NCBI GenBank assembly: GCA_022641835.1 | Contig: CP048717.1 | Span: 248,001-312,000, forward strand | Origin: Petasospora fabianii | Lineage: Eukaryota > Ascomycota > Saccharomycetes > Phaffomycetales > Wickerhamomycetaceae | Reading direction: 5' to 3' | DNA: 64,000 nucleotides | Part shown: positions 36,811-45,359 of the stretch, in pieces | Layout: each line of letters opens with the position of its first letter | Position numbering within the stretch: the first letter of the stretch is position 1 | The notes under the pieces: model-generated | Databases searched by the model: none | Told to the model about the DNA's origin: nothing | Seen by the model: only the letters and a program-made list of their open reading frames with translations | Translations under genes and position numbers: made by a program

Positions 36811-37594
36811 TTGTTTGTCTTACCTGGCTTTCAGAGTGCCTTTGGTGGGGACTTAGCCGCCGACCTTGTCTTTCGTTCTTCATTGCATTGTTGTTTTCAC
36901 TAAAAAAAACCGTTTGCTGCTATGGACCTATATGCTGCCTGAGCTTTTTGGAGACTTTGTTTTGGACTGTGTCTTTGCAGTGTTCTGAACTTCTGGCTGC
37001 GTGTTTTGTCTGTCTGCGTTGTTGGTGCACCTGTTGTCTCTGTTGCATGCTCAGATCTTAGACAGCATTGATCTATAATTGTTGCATTATTGTACTACTA
37101 TTGGCTAGCCTTATGTGAGGAATATTAAATACACTATATATCTACTAATGACTTTTTAATTGATCGTTTGCGTGTATAATGTAAATTTGATCCTGAGACG
37201 CGTCATCTGATGCCGGCCCCCGGACGTTGGCAGATCCGATGTCGATTGATTGTCTTTCTCGGACTTGGGCGCCCCGGATCAAGGGTGCTAGTCTTGCTAT
37301 TCGATTGTATGAATATCTACGCTAAAAAACAGTTTATATTCTCTTAAGGATGTGCATTTATAAAAAAGAAAAACAGTGTTGAAATCAATTAGGACACATT
37401 ACCTCGACCATGTAGCAAGGTCAAATGTATCAGCAGCATGTGTGTCATAGCAAAACCACCAACCGAACCTCTCTTGATAGTAAATTCTCCCGCTTCAATT
37501 CGATTCATAAAGCTCCCTCTTTCACTCTGGCTCTCTTTGTGCGGGTGTGTCTGTGTGTGTTTGTCTCAATGTATTGTCACAATTATGTTATTCT
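36811..37594. other. Convergent intergenic region, 784 bp
   Basis: The first 300 bp are T/G-rich. A GC-rich patch lies at about 37196-37290, containing GCCGGCCCCCGGACG. The remainder is AT-rich with a TGTGTCTGTGTGTGTTTGT tract at about 37546-37564. No convincing C/D or H/ACA snoRNA boxes were found. Confidence 0.4.
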
Positions 37595-38470
37595 TCATAG
37601 GTATGTCTCAGTGAGGGCAGCCTTATCAACGAACCAAGATACTCTACCAGCAGCCAGCTCATTAACAACCGAGGCGGGCAAACCCTTCTCCGGTCTCTCC
37701 ATAATCACTTTCACAATGGATGCCTTAACGGCACCTTCCACGACAAAAGTGACTCTGTGTGAATGACAGATGACTGGCACTGTAAGTGTGATTCTTCTAG
37801 ATGGACCTGATGGGGCATTCTCAACAGGAACAACCCAAGCAAGCTTCTCTCTGAGAACATCATGATCGTTGGGGAAGATGGATGCAATATGGCCGTCTGG
37901 TGCACAGCCTAAAAGGAACAAGTCGAAGAGTGGAAGTCTAACGGAGTCTTTGTTGGCAAAGCCCTTAATGAGCGTCTGTTCATAATTGTCAGCAACCTCT
38001 TGTGAATCGTCCATTAATGAATCATCAATGTGGTAGACGTTTGGTGTGTCTTTTCCCAGCTCTTTCAACTTGTCAAAGATCTCACGCTTGGCCCTTCCGT
38101 AGTTAGAGTTCTCATCTTCGAATGGAACGAGTCTCTCATCAGCAAAGTAAACATCCCATTTGGACCATTGAACGTCGTCTCTCTTCAAGAGTCCCTGACT
38201 CAATACTCCTATCAGGGAGCCACCGGAGATCGCAATCTTGAATCTGCGATTCACAACCTTCTCTTTCTTAGATTTGATTTTGAGATTTGTGGTGGACGTT
38301 GTTGGTGTTGGCCTTGTGCTATTGTTGCTCGTTGGTGAGCTTCCGCTCCCACTGGACGGGATACTCTGAGCAAGGGCTTGGTTTTGTGCATGAATAACAT
38401 GTTCAGCGACCGCATCGGCGACATCACTGAACTCTGCGAAGGAATGGATCTTAGGCACTGTTGTAGTCAT
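37595..38470 (-). CDS. SOL1: 6-phosphogluconolactonase-like protein SOL1/SOL2
   Basis: Member of the glucosamine-6-phosphate isomerase/6-phosphogluconolactonase fold. S. cerevisiae Sol1 and Sol2 lack clear lactonase activity and affect tRNA nuclear export, whereas Sol3/4 are the enzymes. The 291-residue protein matches Sol1/2 at its start (MTTTVPKIHSFAEFSDVADAVAEHV) and has the Ser/Thr-rich and Lys-rich insert typical of Sol1/2, not Sol3. It also has FKIAISGGSLIGVL, VYFADERLVPF, LFLLGCAPDGHIASIFP and AWVVPVENAPSGPSRRITLT. As a pre-duplication lineage would predict, one gene stands for both SOL1 (YNR034W) and SOL2 (YCR073W-A). Confidence 0.94.
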   Translation of the reverse strand: MTTTVPKIHSFAEFSDVADAVAEHVIHAQNQALAQSIPSSGSGSSPTSNNSTRPTPTTSTTNLKIKSKKEKVVNRRFKIAISGGSLIGVLSQGLLKRDDVQWSKWDVYFADERLVPFEDENSNYGRAKREIFDKLKELGKDTPNVYHIDDSLMDDSQEVADNYEQTLIKGFANKDSVRLPLFDLFLLGCAPDGHIASIFPNDHDVLREKLAWVVPVENAPSGPSRRITLTVPVICHSHRVTFVVEGAVKASIVKVIMERPEKGLPASVVNELAAGRVSWFVDKAALTETYL

Positions 38471-38907
38471 TGTGTGTGCGCTGTGTTGTATGTGTTCCGC
38501 TTGCCGGGTCGCGGGGTGGTGATTGCCGTCTCGAGGGGTCAGTCAGAGGTAGCAGCGCGTGTGCGGGTGTGGCTGTTATAGGGCGGTTCTGGTGTGCGAG
38601 ATTCCTGAATGTTCAGCAGTGAGTGAGTGACCAGAAGACCAGCTCTCTGGAGTGCGATGGATGTGTGATTGGGAAAGAACAGGAGGCGGTTGGTATCGCA
38701 TCGTAGGAGTCTTTTTCGTGTTTGACGCCCCTCTCTTTCCTTCCATTTTTCGCGAATCCACCATGTAACGATATTTAAAGATAGGGTAACCCGACCCTGG
38801 ATCGGCGGTCCGCTAGCTTGCACAATGCTTGCTAAAGTCCTCTCTACAGTTGATAGCAAGTGTTCGTAGCACATTTCGATTCATAAAGTCATTAGCGTCA
38901 CACTCAA
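38471..38907. other. Intergenic region, 437 bp
   Basis: Promoter of SOL1/2 and 3' flank of ECO1. GTGTG repeats occur near the SOL1/2 start. Nothing else was recognised. Confidence 0.4.
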
Positions 38908-39795
38908 TCATGTGTATACAGGGATCAAAACTTTCCCCGACTTGTGGCGGCGAGCGTTAAACTTAGCAGCGAGCTTTGACCCGGAAAAACTTGGCTGAGA
39001 CCAAGCGATCTGCTCTTTTGGGATGTCCATTCCATACACTGTATTCTTCCGAACAGCTGTGAGTAGTCTCAATGCAATTCCTTGGCGCCTGTACTTGCGA
39101 GCAACGTACACTCTATTAATACCAACCATCAACTGCAGCGGAACCGTACTGACGATTCGACCATCGTCAAGAGAGAACCAACGACCTTCCTTAACCTTCT
39201 CAACAGACACAAGCCCAACACAGATCCCATCCACAACGTAGACATAGACAACACCACTATCAGTACCTTTGATCCAGAATTCGTTGTCATCTGGTGCATT
39301 AAGTTCTGTGTTTACAACTTCCATAAGTTCCAGAGTCGCCGTCTTCGCGCGAGCAACCTCCGCCTTCACCTCCATAATGCAATCGCCGTTGCTAAATGTC
39401 ATGACCACGGACCCCCACTCTTCTTTCCATTCTCTACCTAACGTTTGAACCTTGTGATGTTTGTTGTGGAGTTTGACATCCGAGGGAATGTGCTGCATAT
39501 ATGACATGCCACACTCTGTGCACGTCTTCTTGTCTTTAGCACCAAACGAAAAGTGTGATTGTGTAAGGGTCTTGCGCTGCTTTGTTGGTGTAACATAGGG
39601 TGCTCTCTCCGACTGGGATCCTATTGGGGAAGTTGCAGGACTTGACACATTAGTGAGATCGTTGGAATCCTGCGAACTGGGTGAGCTTGAGACTATGCTA
39701 AGTGATGATGTGAGGTTTTCCAATGGATAAGGGGTCATGCCTCTTTGCGACCTTGTTGCACGCCGAGTGGCCGGAGCTTTGACCACCTTAGACAT
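38908..39795 (-). CDS. ECO1: Cohesin acetyltransferase
   Basis: Acetylates Smc3 to establish sister-chromatid cohesion in S phase. The 295-residue protein has a basic, Ser/Thr-rich N-terminus and a PIP-like QSHFSF (about 79-84). A C2H2 zinc finger follows (Cys92 and Cys95 in TCTECGMSY, then the His cluster in LHNKHHKVQTLGREW). The C-terminal acetyltransferase part has INRVYVARKYRRQGIALRLLTAVRKNTVYG and the hallmark ending IAWSQPSFSGSKLAAKFNARRHKSGKVLIPVY. HOS1, whose orthologue removes this acetyl mark, is 29 kb away. Confidence 0.95.
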   Translation of the reverse strand: MSKVVKAPATRRATRSQRGMTPYPLENLTSSLSIVSSSPSSQDSNDLTNVSSPATSPIGSQSERAPYVTPTKQRKTLTQSHFSFGAKDKKTCTECGMSYMQHIPSDVKLHNKHHKVQTLGREWKEEWGSVVMTFSNGDCIMEVKAEVARAKTATLELMEVVNTELNAPDDNEFWIKGTDSGVVYVYVVDGICVGLVSVEKVKEGRWFSLDDGRIVSTVPLQLMVGINRVYVARKYRRQGIALRLLTAVRKNTVYGMDIPKEQIAWSQPSFSGSKLAAKFNARRHKSGKVLIPVYT

Positions 39796-40040
39796 AGAAG
39801 TAATTTGTCAACCACTATCCGGTATCTGTTCCTGAGTGCCTATGAGATTTAAAGGATGATGAAGGAATAGAGAGACGCGTCTTCAGAAAGTTTGGCGATA
39901 GGACGCGCGTTTAATTTCAGCCTGGGCACACAAATGATAGAGACACTCTATTGTCGCGCCACCCAAACCCCAAAGCAAGGGAGATCTTGACTTCTCTCAA
40001 TTCTTCACTACATCTAAACGCCATAGATATAACGAAAACA

Positions 40041-41027
40041 ATGTCTGAGAGCGATACAAAACTGCAAAAAGTTGCCACTACTGCGCAACTCATTCATGTA
40101 AAGCTCGGCTTCAAAACCACAGACGCGAAGAAGACAGATGAATACGTTTCATATCATCTTGAGAGAGACGGCATCGCTACCTTCATTGCTGTTCATGCAG
40201 TCAACCAAGACACTTTCCTTGCTTCATACTTGTCTTCTAGCGATGGTGATTGTCTTGCAACTGCTGTAAGTGTGTCATATGAGTCCTGGTATGGGGAGTC
40301 CACTGAGCTATCTGCTCCTGCCCGCCTTCTGCTTGAGCTCTCATCCAAATCTAAGTACCCATTGAAAGCGGACGAAGCCGAAAACTTAACAAATGAGCTA
40401 AGTCAATCTAAAGATGCTGGTGGGTCTGACACTACCTCCGACTGGAAAGTCAGAGTCATTAGAGCCCTCACTGGTATTTTCCATCTTCCAGCCGAGAGTC
40501 CACTTGAAGCTACTGATCTCTCTGCACCTGAGGTCAATCCTCCAGATGAGACCAAGAAGAAGGCACCATCCCTTCAGATTGGAGAGGAAACGAAGGCGGC
40601 TGCTACAAGACTTCCGACTTTCGATGATGAGTACGAAGTGAACAAGAGACTAACGGATGACCGTCCAACCGGTGTACCAAGTGTTGGTTCTGATGACATC
40701 TATGGCCCTGCTGGTAAGTACCCTTCGATGACTCCAGGATTCATTCCATCTGCTGGTCACAACGGGATGATTGTGGACAAGAACCATCCTTTGTTTGAGG
40801 GGAGAGTTGGCGGCGCTACAGGAGGGCTACCAGGGTCCCTGGGAGGAGCTCCACCGGGCGCAAGAATTGACGACCCTTTTGGACAGGGAAGAATTGATGA
40901 TAGTGTCGGTAGTGGACTACCTTATGGCTCACTTCGTCGTGGTGGCCCTCCTGGAAGGGGTGGAAGCTCTGCTTTTGGTGGTCCGTTCGGAGGCGGTCCT
41001 CCTGGCTTCAACGGTGGGTTCATCTAA
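40041..41027 (+). CDS. FUB1: PI31-like proteasome regulator FUB1
   Basis: Homologue of S. cerevisiae Fub1, related to mammalian PI31, which binds the 20S proteasome. The 328-residue protein starts at 40041 (MSESDTKLQK); the upstream frame begins at TTG. It has an N-terminal globular FP-type domain (about 1-150; ATFIAVHAVNQDTFLASYL, SWYGESTELSAPARLLLEL). The C-terminal part is Gly/Pro-rich and disordered: DDIYGPAGKYPSMTPG, HPLFEG, PPGARIDDPFG, then GGPPGRGG and GGPPGFNGG. The DPFG and HPLF motifs are typical of PI31 C-termini. It converges on EGO2, as in S. cerevisiae (YCR076C, YCR075W-A). Confidence 0.9.
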   Translation: MSESDTKLQKVATTAQLIHVKLGFKTTDAKKTDEYVSYHLERDGIATFIAVHAVNQDTFLASYLSSSDGDCLATAVSVSYESWYGESTELSAPARLLLELSSKSKYPLKADEAENLTNELSQSKDAGGSDTTSDWKVRVIRALTGIFHLPAESPLEATDLSAPEVNPPDETKKKAPSLQIGEETKAAATRLPTFDDEYEVNKRLTDDRPTGVPSVGSDDIYGPAGKYPSMTPGFIPSAGHNGMIVDKNHPLFEGRVGGATGGLPGSLGGAPPGARIDDPFGQGRIDDSVGSGLPYGSLRRGGPPGRGGSSAFGGPFGGGPPGFNGGFI

Positions 41028-41139
41028 GGCATGAGCTTTCGGTAATAGTCGAATATCCTGACTACCAAATGTTATGACGACGCTACGAACTTTCAAAAAC
41101 TTTAAACATTTGTAGTCGTAACAATTCGTAATTGATCTA

Positions 41140-41434
41140 TCATTTTGAACTCGTGTAAACAGCCAGAATATTCTCGCCTTGGGATGAGACAAGTATGCGA
41201 TATCCGTTCAGCTGATAAAGCCCGAACCCGTCTTTTGTGAGCTTTATATCTGAGAGGTCATCGTAATCTTTGTCTTGTGCAACACCATATGCTGTATAGC
41301 AGTTAGTAGACGTTTTTGTTAGAGTTGGGAGACACATGTCACTCACAGCCAAGTATTCCGTCCTTGTTGAACATTAACGCGCCAACTGCACCTTCAAGTC
41401 CACTTGACTCAACCCTTTTCTTTAGCTCAGACAT
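41140..41434 (-). CDS. EGO2: EGO2-like EGO/Ragulator subunit, split gene
   Basis: Small roadblock/longin-type subunit of the vacuolar EGO complex that tethers Gtr1-Gtr2 for TORC1 activation. Exon 1 is 41347-41434 and exon 2 is 41140-41291 (minus strand). The 79-residue product begins MSELKKRVESSGLEGAVGALM, continues FNKDGILGSYGVAQDKDYDDL, and ends with a predicted strand-helix segment (GYRILVSSQGENILAVYTSSK). Length and the GAVGALxFNKDGxLG pattern fit LAMTOR5/Ego2-like proteins. Sequence identity is too low for certainty, but the position convergent to FUB1 matches YCR075W-A. Neither exon is detectable alone. Confidence 0.82.
41292..41346 (-). other. EGO2: EGO2 intron (55 nt)
   Basis: Donor GTGAGT at 41346-41341, branch TACTAAC at 41308-41302, acceptor CAG ending 41292, phase 1. 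The branch adenosine is about 11 nt from the acceptor. Confidence 0.88.
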
Positions 41435-41665
41435 CTTGACTGACTTTTCCAATTTACTGGTGGCAAATTCGGTGTACGATACAACCACAGGGCTGCTCTA
41501 AAGTGGGATTATCACTTTATTTGACGTCCCTCATGGTTCTTTATCATGTTCGCGAGTTCCGGCCCACCCTCGGAAGTCCCCTTGACGGTGCCCAAAAACT
41601 GATGCTTCCCCTCTAACTACACCAAAACAACCTCTATCTCACGACGGACGCCCAAACCTTACACA

Positions 41666-42256
41666 ATGAACGTCTCTACTTCGACTTCCGGTGTCAGAAG
41701 AAGGACCGCTGCTCAGAGCAATGAGGAAGAGGAGAATGCGGCCATGCTGCAACTTGGTTCCGAGTTCGCCGTTAAACAGGTTGGCCATGATGGAGAGACA
41801 TCAGATCTTATCACACTTAACTTGTCCGAGGCACGTATTCTCATCAGAAGTGCGTTAAAGATGAGAAAGAAGATTATGACCCCGCAAGGTGCCTTCATTG
41901 AGAATCCGTCCATTGAGGATGACGACGACGATGATGATGGGAATGATGACGACAACAACGAGATCGCTAAGGCCGCCATCGCCGTTGGTGCCAACGAAGT
42001 TTTGAAGAAAACACTAGACTACCTTACAGTCTTTTCCCGTTTCCGTGATACCGACACACTAAGTGCAGTGGAGAACGTGCTCAAGGCACCAGAGAATGGA
42101 AATCTTCATCCATTCGAGATTGCCCAGTTAGGATCGCTCGCGTGTGACGACGTTGATGAGGCAAAGACCCTTATTCCATCACTTGTCGGTAAGAAAACCG
42201 ACGAGGAGTTGCAGAGTATCTTAAACCAGCTTTCCAGACTTGAAACACCATACTGA
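41666..42256 (+). CDS. RPB4: RNA polymerase II subunit Rpb4
   Basis: Forms the Rpb4/7 stalk of RNA polymerase II. The 196-residue protein has the conserved start MNVSTSTSGVRRR, EEEENAAMLQLGSEFAVKQV, ITLNLSEARILI, a central acidic disordered loop (EDDDDDDDGNDDDNNE; shorter than in S. cerevisiae), and the C-terminal HRDC-like bundle KTLDYLTVFSRFRD, NLHPFEIAQLGSLACDDVDEAKTLIPSL. It converges on the KTR-family gene, as RPB4-YUR1 do in S. cerevisiae (YJL140W-YJL139C). Confidence 0.97.
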   Translation: MNVSTSTSGVRRRTAAQSNEEEENAAMLQLGSEFAVKQVGHDGETSDLITLNLSEARILIRSALKMRKKIMTPQGAFIENPSIEDDDDDDDGNDDDNNEIAKAAIAVGANEVLKKTLDYLTVFSRFRDTDTLSAVENVLKAPENGNLHPFEIAQLGSLACDDVDEAKTLIPSLVGKKTDEELQSILNQLSRLETPY

Positions 42257-42390
42257 ATGGTGTTTAATGCCGCATCTTGTATTATAGAAGACCAAAAAAG
42301 GAGGATGAATGCACAATTTACGAACAGAAGAAAAGAATTAAGACATGACTCTCATTAGAAAAGCAGAGCTGTAAACATTTATAAGAATGC

Positions 42391-43650
42391 TCAAAGTGTT
42401 CCTTTATCTTTTAAGAAGGTCTTACCACCCACTCTCCACCAACGTGGAACACAACTATGCGGCTTAACGTCGATGACGGAATCATCACCAGGATCGCATA
42501 CACATCTTTTCAGCTTTCTGATACCGCTACTCGATGGACAGTTACCGAATGGTGCATGGAAGTATCCAATATCCTCAAAGTAATGAAGTTCACTTTTGTC
42601 CATCATAAGGGCCACAGCGAGGGAGTGGACAGGTGCATCACCCCAACGTTCGTAGTAGAAGCCACCCGCCTTGTTGAGATGTTCAAAGTAAGCCAAGTAA
42701 CCTTCACTTCTGAAAAAGTCTAAATTGCCAACCTCAAAGTTACTCCAGAAGTGGCATAAGTTATAATCGTTGGATACATCCATGCGCTTGTCATCATGCG
42801 AGAATGGCTCCTTATCAGTGATAAAATCCAATGAGTTGTTTGGATGCAAATATTGCGGGTTCTCCTCAAAGAAGTCCATCGTTTCGTCCCATAACGTTGG
42901 AATTGTGTCCTCATATTCATGAATGGAGATCACAAACCCGTATTTTTTGTGGTTGAGCCTCATAACTTCAAACGGATCATACTCAAAGTCACAGTAGTAC
43001 TCTACATCTGGTTCCACACGCATGTACCACTCGTACTTATTCACAAGCTCTTGTCTGAAGAAGAATCCCGAGTTGAAGCGGCACATGTTTCTATAGCTGG
43101 GTGATCCACCGTAGATAACCTGTTTCTCATGATATTCCTTCAGGCACTGCTCGAATTGTGTAGAGTTGATGAAGTCTGGTCTGTCCCACTCTTCCGAAGG
43201 AATCAATCCATATTCGGCATTACCCGATGCCATGAGACTCGTTGCCTCGATAAATTCGCTGGTGAATGGAACATCATTCAAGAACGTCCATGGATATCTG
43301 TACTTCTTGTTAAATCTGTCCTCGAGACTTCTCATTGACGCCAATGCGCCCTCGAGTTCAGTATTACGGACAAGCATGATGATCGTGGCGTTCTCCTTTC
43401 CAAGCTTAATATCATCACGATTCTCATCTAGTAAGATTTTCTGGGAGTAAGAGTTGGTGGACAGTTTGGGTAGGAACTTACGCTCCTCATTGTATGGTGT
43501 GTAGATGTCCTTGATGGTGGCATAGTATTTCTTGAAGAGCTCTTGCTCGTAGCTGACTGAAGCCACCTTGTCTCGCACGAAGCTTGTTGATTGCACAAGA
43601 AGTGCAATTAGGCACGTCACCACAATCATCACCTTTTGAAACGGCCTCAT
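42391..43650 (-). CDS. YUR1: GT15 alpha-1,2-mannosyltransferase, KTR/YUR1-like
   Basis: Golgi type II membrane enzyme extending N- and O-linked mannans with GDP-mannose. The 419-residue protein has a one-pass anchor (about residues 7-24, VMIVVTCLIALLVQSTSF), a short stem, and the GT15 domain. Motifs are NATIIMLVRNTELEGALASMRSLEDRFNKKY, YPWTFLNDVPF, the metal/donor block WYMRVEPDVEYYCDFEYDPF, YNLCHFWSNFEVG and FFRSEGYLAYFEHLNKAGGFYYERWGDAPVHSLAVALMM. Assignment to YUR1 rather than another KTR rests on its position beside RPB4. Confidence 0.9.
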   Translation of the reverse strand: MRPFQKVMIVVTCLIALLVQSTSFVRDKVASVSYEQELFKKYYATIKDIYTPYNEERKFLPKLSTNSYSQKILLDENRDDIKLGKENATIIMLVRNTELEGALASMRSLEDRFNKKYRYPWTFLNDVPFTSEFIEATSLMASGNAEYGLIPSEEWDRPDFINSTQFEQCLKEYHEKQVIYGGSPSYRNMCRFNSGFFFRQELVNKYEWYMRVEPDVEYYCDFEYDPFEVMRLNHKKYGFVISIHEYEDTIPTLWDETMDFFEENPQYLHPNNSLDFITDKEPFSHDDKRMDVSNDYNLCHFWSNFEVGNLDFFRSEGYLAYFEHLNKAGGFYYERWGDAPVHSLAVALMMDKSELHYFEDIGYFHAPFGNCPSSSGIRKLKRCVCDPGDDSVIDVKPHSCVPRWWRVGGKTFLKDKGTL

Positions 43651-44325
43651 TGTGGACTACTAGTCTCAGTGTAGTGGTTGAATTGGAACACAAATGTAAA
43701 GGAAAGAGTAGCGATGGGTGTTCTGATCGACGCGTTAACATTTTGCGCGCGCCTTCGTCGAGTGTGGGGCTGTGATCTGGGATGATCAGGATACCGACCA
43801 GGGGAACTCGATCTGGATAATTAGTTGATTCTTCTAGACTGTTCGAGTTCTCTGTCAAGTCCGTTAGAGACCGTGCGATGATCGCTTTTAGTACTACAGT
43901 GTGTGAAAGTTCTCCAAGTTAACGAGAGCCAAGCACTGGGCAAGGACTCTTCTGTAAAACGACTGTATCATTCAACAAGTTATGGAAAAGGAAGGGTTAA
44001 GGATGGAGTACCAGCTAATGGATGTTTGTATATACTCGCTCCTTCCTGAAATATATAGTGGCAATGCAATGAAAACACAAACGACATGAGCATGAGATCT
44101 CAGATCTTTTGACTGTGACTGTAGATAAACACCAAGGAATGACAAAATACATGCAACGTGTAGCGAGAATTGAAGGCACCTAAATGAAAACATGAAACCT
44201 GATGGACCCAGAAAGCATAATACATTAACCGGCGTCAATAAAAGATATGGGGACTTGAGACCAAAATGTAATGAAGCAGAAACCGAACAACTGCGAGAAA
44301 ATATCAAGCGTAATAACGAAGATTC
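43651..44325. other. Intergenic region, 675 bp
   Basis: Promoter of the KTR gene and 3' flank of EDC1/2. A CGCGCGC patch lies near 43744-43751. No RNA gene or ORF is supported. Confidence 0.4.
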
Positions 44326-44964
44326 TTAGGACAAGAATGATGGCTTTGGGAGGGATATTGCTTCAGGAGCATGGTTTGAAGAAGGGGCAAATGCACCGGT
44401 ATACGTAGCTTTGCCATTCTTCTTTGGTTTGGGTGCCTTCTGGATAGGCGCCTGTGGCGATGGAGACGAAGACAATCTGTAGTTTGTGTCAGCCTTGGCT
44501 TTTCCCATCTCAGGACTTGAAAGTGGTGACGACAAATCTTCACCCGCCCTTGGGCTCTGAGAAGAGGAAACGTTGTTTTTCTGCTTGTTATTCTTCTTGC
44601 TAGACCTCTTCTTCTTTGGCGCAGCCAGAGTTGTCTCGGTATTCAAGGCACTCTGGTCGATATCATCAGACTTCTGCGACTTGTTTTTCGATTGTTTACA
44701 TTGTGTCTGGTTGCCCTTGTTTCTGTTTTTAGCCTGAGCCCTGTTCTGGTTCTGGTTCTGGCTCTGAGCCTGACTCTGCTCATTGCTCTTCTTCTGTGAT
44801 TGGTGAGTACTTCTATCACCTCTAGCTCTCTGATTGTTCACCTTTGCAGGGCCATTACCAAAGTTTACCGGACTCCCATTAGGTAAACGGGCTGGTGGTA
44901 ACTTGTTGAAATCTCTCTTGGGCGGTTTCGTGTATGAGGCGTCGAAGTTTCCTGCCTGGGTCAT
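44326..44964 (-). CDS. EDC2: Enhancer of mRNA decapping, EDC1/EDC2-like
   Basis: Intrinsically disordered activator of the Dcp1-Dcp2 decapping enzyme. The 212-residue protein starts at 44964 (MTQAGNFDAS). Family hallmarks are the N-terminal LPPARLPNGSPVNFGNG (compare LPNGQKPNFGHS in Edc1) and the C-terminal NGKATYTGAFAPSSN plus LPKPSFLS. This carries the tyrosine-containing activation motif and the Dcp1-binding LPxP-type end. The centre is Gln/Asn/Lys/Ser-rich. Adjacent ARB1 supports EDC2 (YER035W) as the positional equivalent. Confidence 0.88.
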   Translation of the reverse strand: MTQAGNFDASYTKPPKRDFNKLPPARLPNGSPVNFGNGPAKVNNQRARGDRSTHQSQKKSNEQSQAQSQNQNQNRAQAKNRNKGNQTQCKQSKNKSQKSDDIDQSALNTETTLAAPKKKRSSKKNNKQKNNVSSSQSPRAGEDLSSPLSSPEMGKAKADTNYRLSSSPSPQAPIQKAPKPKKNGKATYTGAFAPSSNHAPEAISLPKPSFLS

Positions 44965-45359
44965 AGTGGAGTTAGGTCTGAGAGTTTTTGAGGATCCTAA
45001 CGTGGGGAAACTTAAAGGGCAATAATATGATAGATGTAGCAAAAATGGGAACTGGACACGTTTGATCGACCGACTGGAAATATACAAGACGAGAATGGCT
45101 CAGTGTAAGTGGGTTGTTGTACAATAAGTGTTGAGATTTAATGAGACCTGGCTGGAACGTGTCTCGAATCTATGACACAGGGCCGGGTGGCGGGCAGTCT
45201 GAAATATACGCCAGGGAGTAGAACACGGCACAGCGATAAGGTCTCCACGACAACCTCCCTTTAAGAGCAGACTTACTACACTTAGTTAGTTGTCCATTAG
45301 CGAACAATACATTAATTAATCTTCATTACCTTCTCTTAAATACCAAGAGATAACTATGC
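44965..45359. other. Intergenic region, 395 bp
   Basis: Promoter of EDC1/2 and the 3' flank of the large disordered gene. No recognised elements. Confidence 0.35.
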
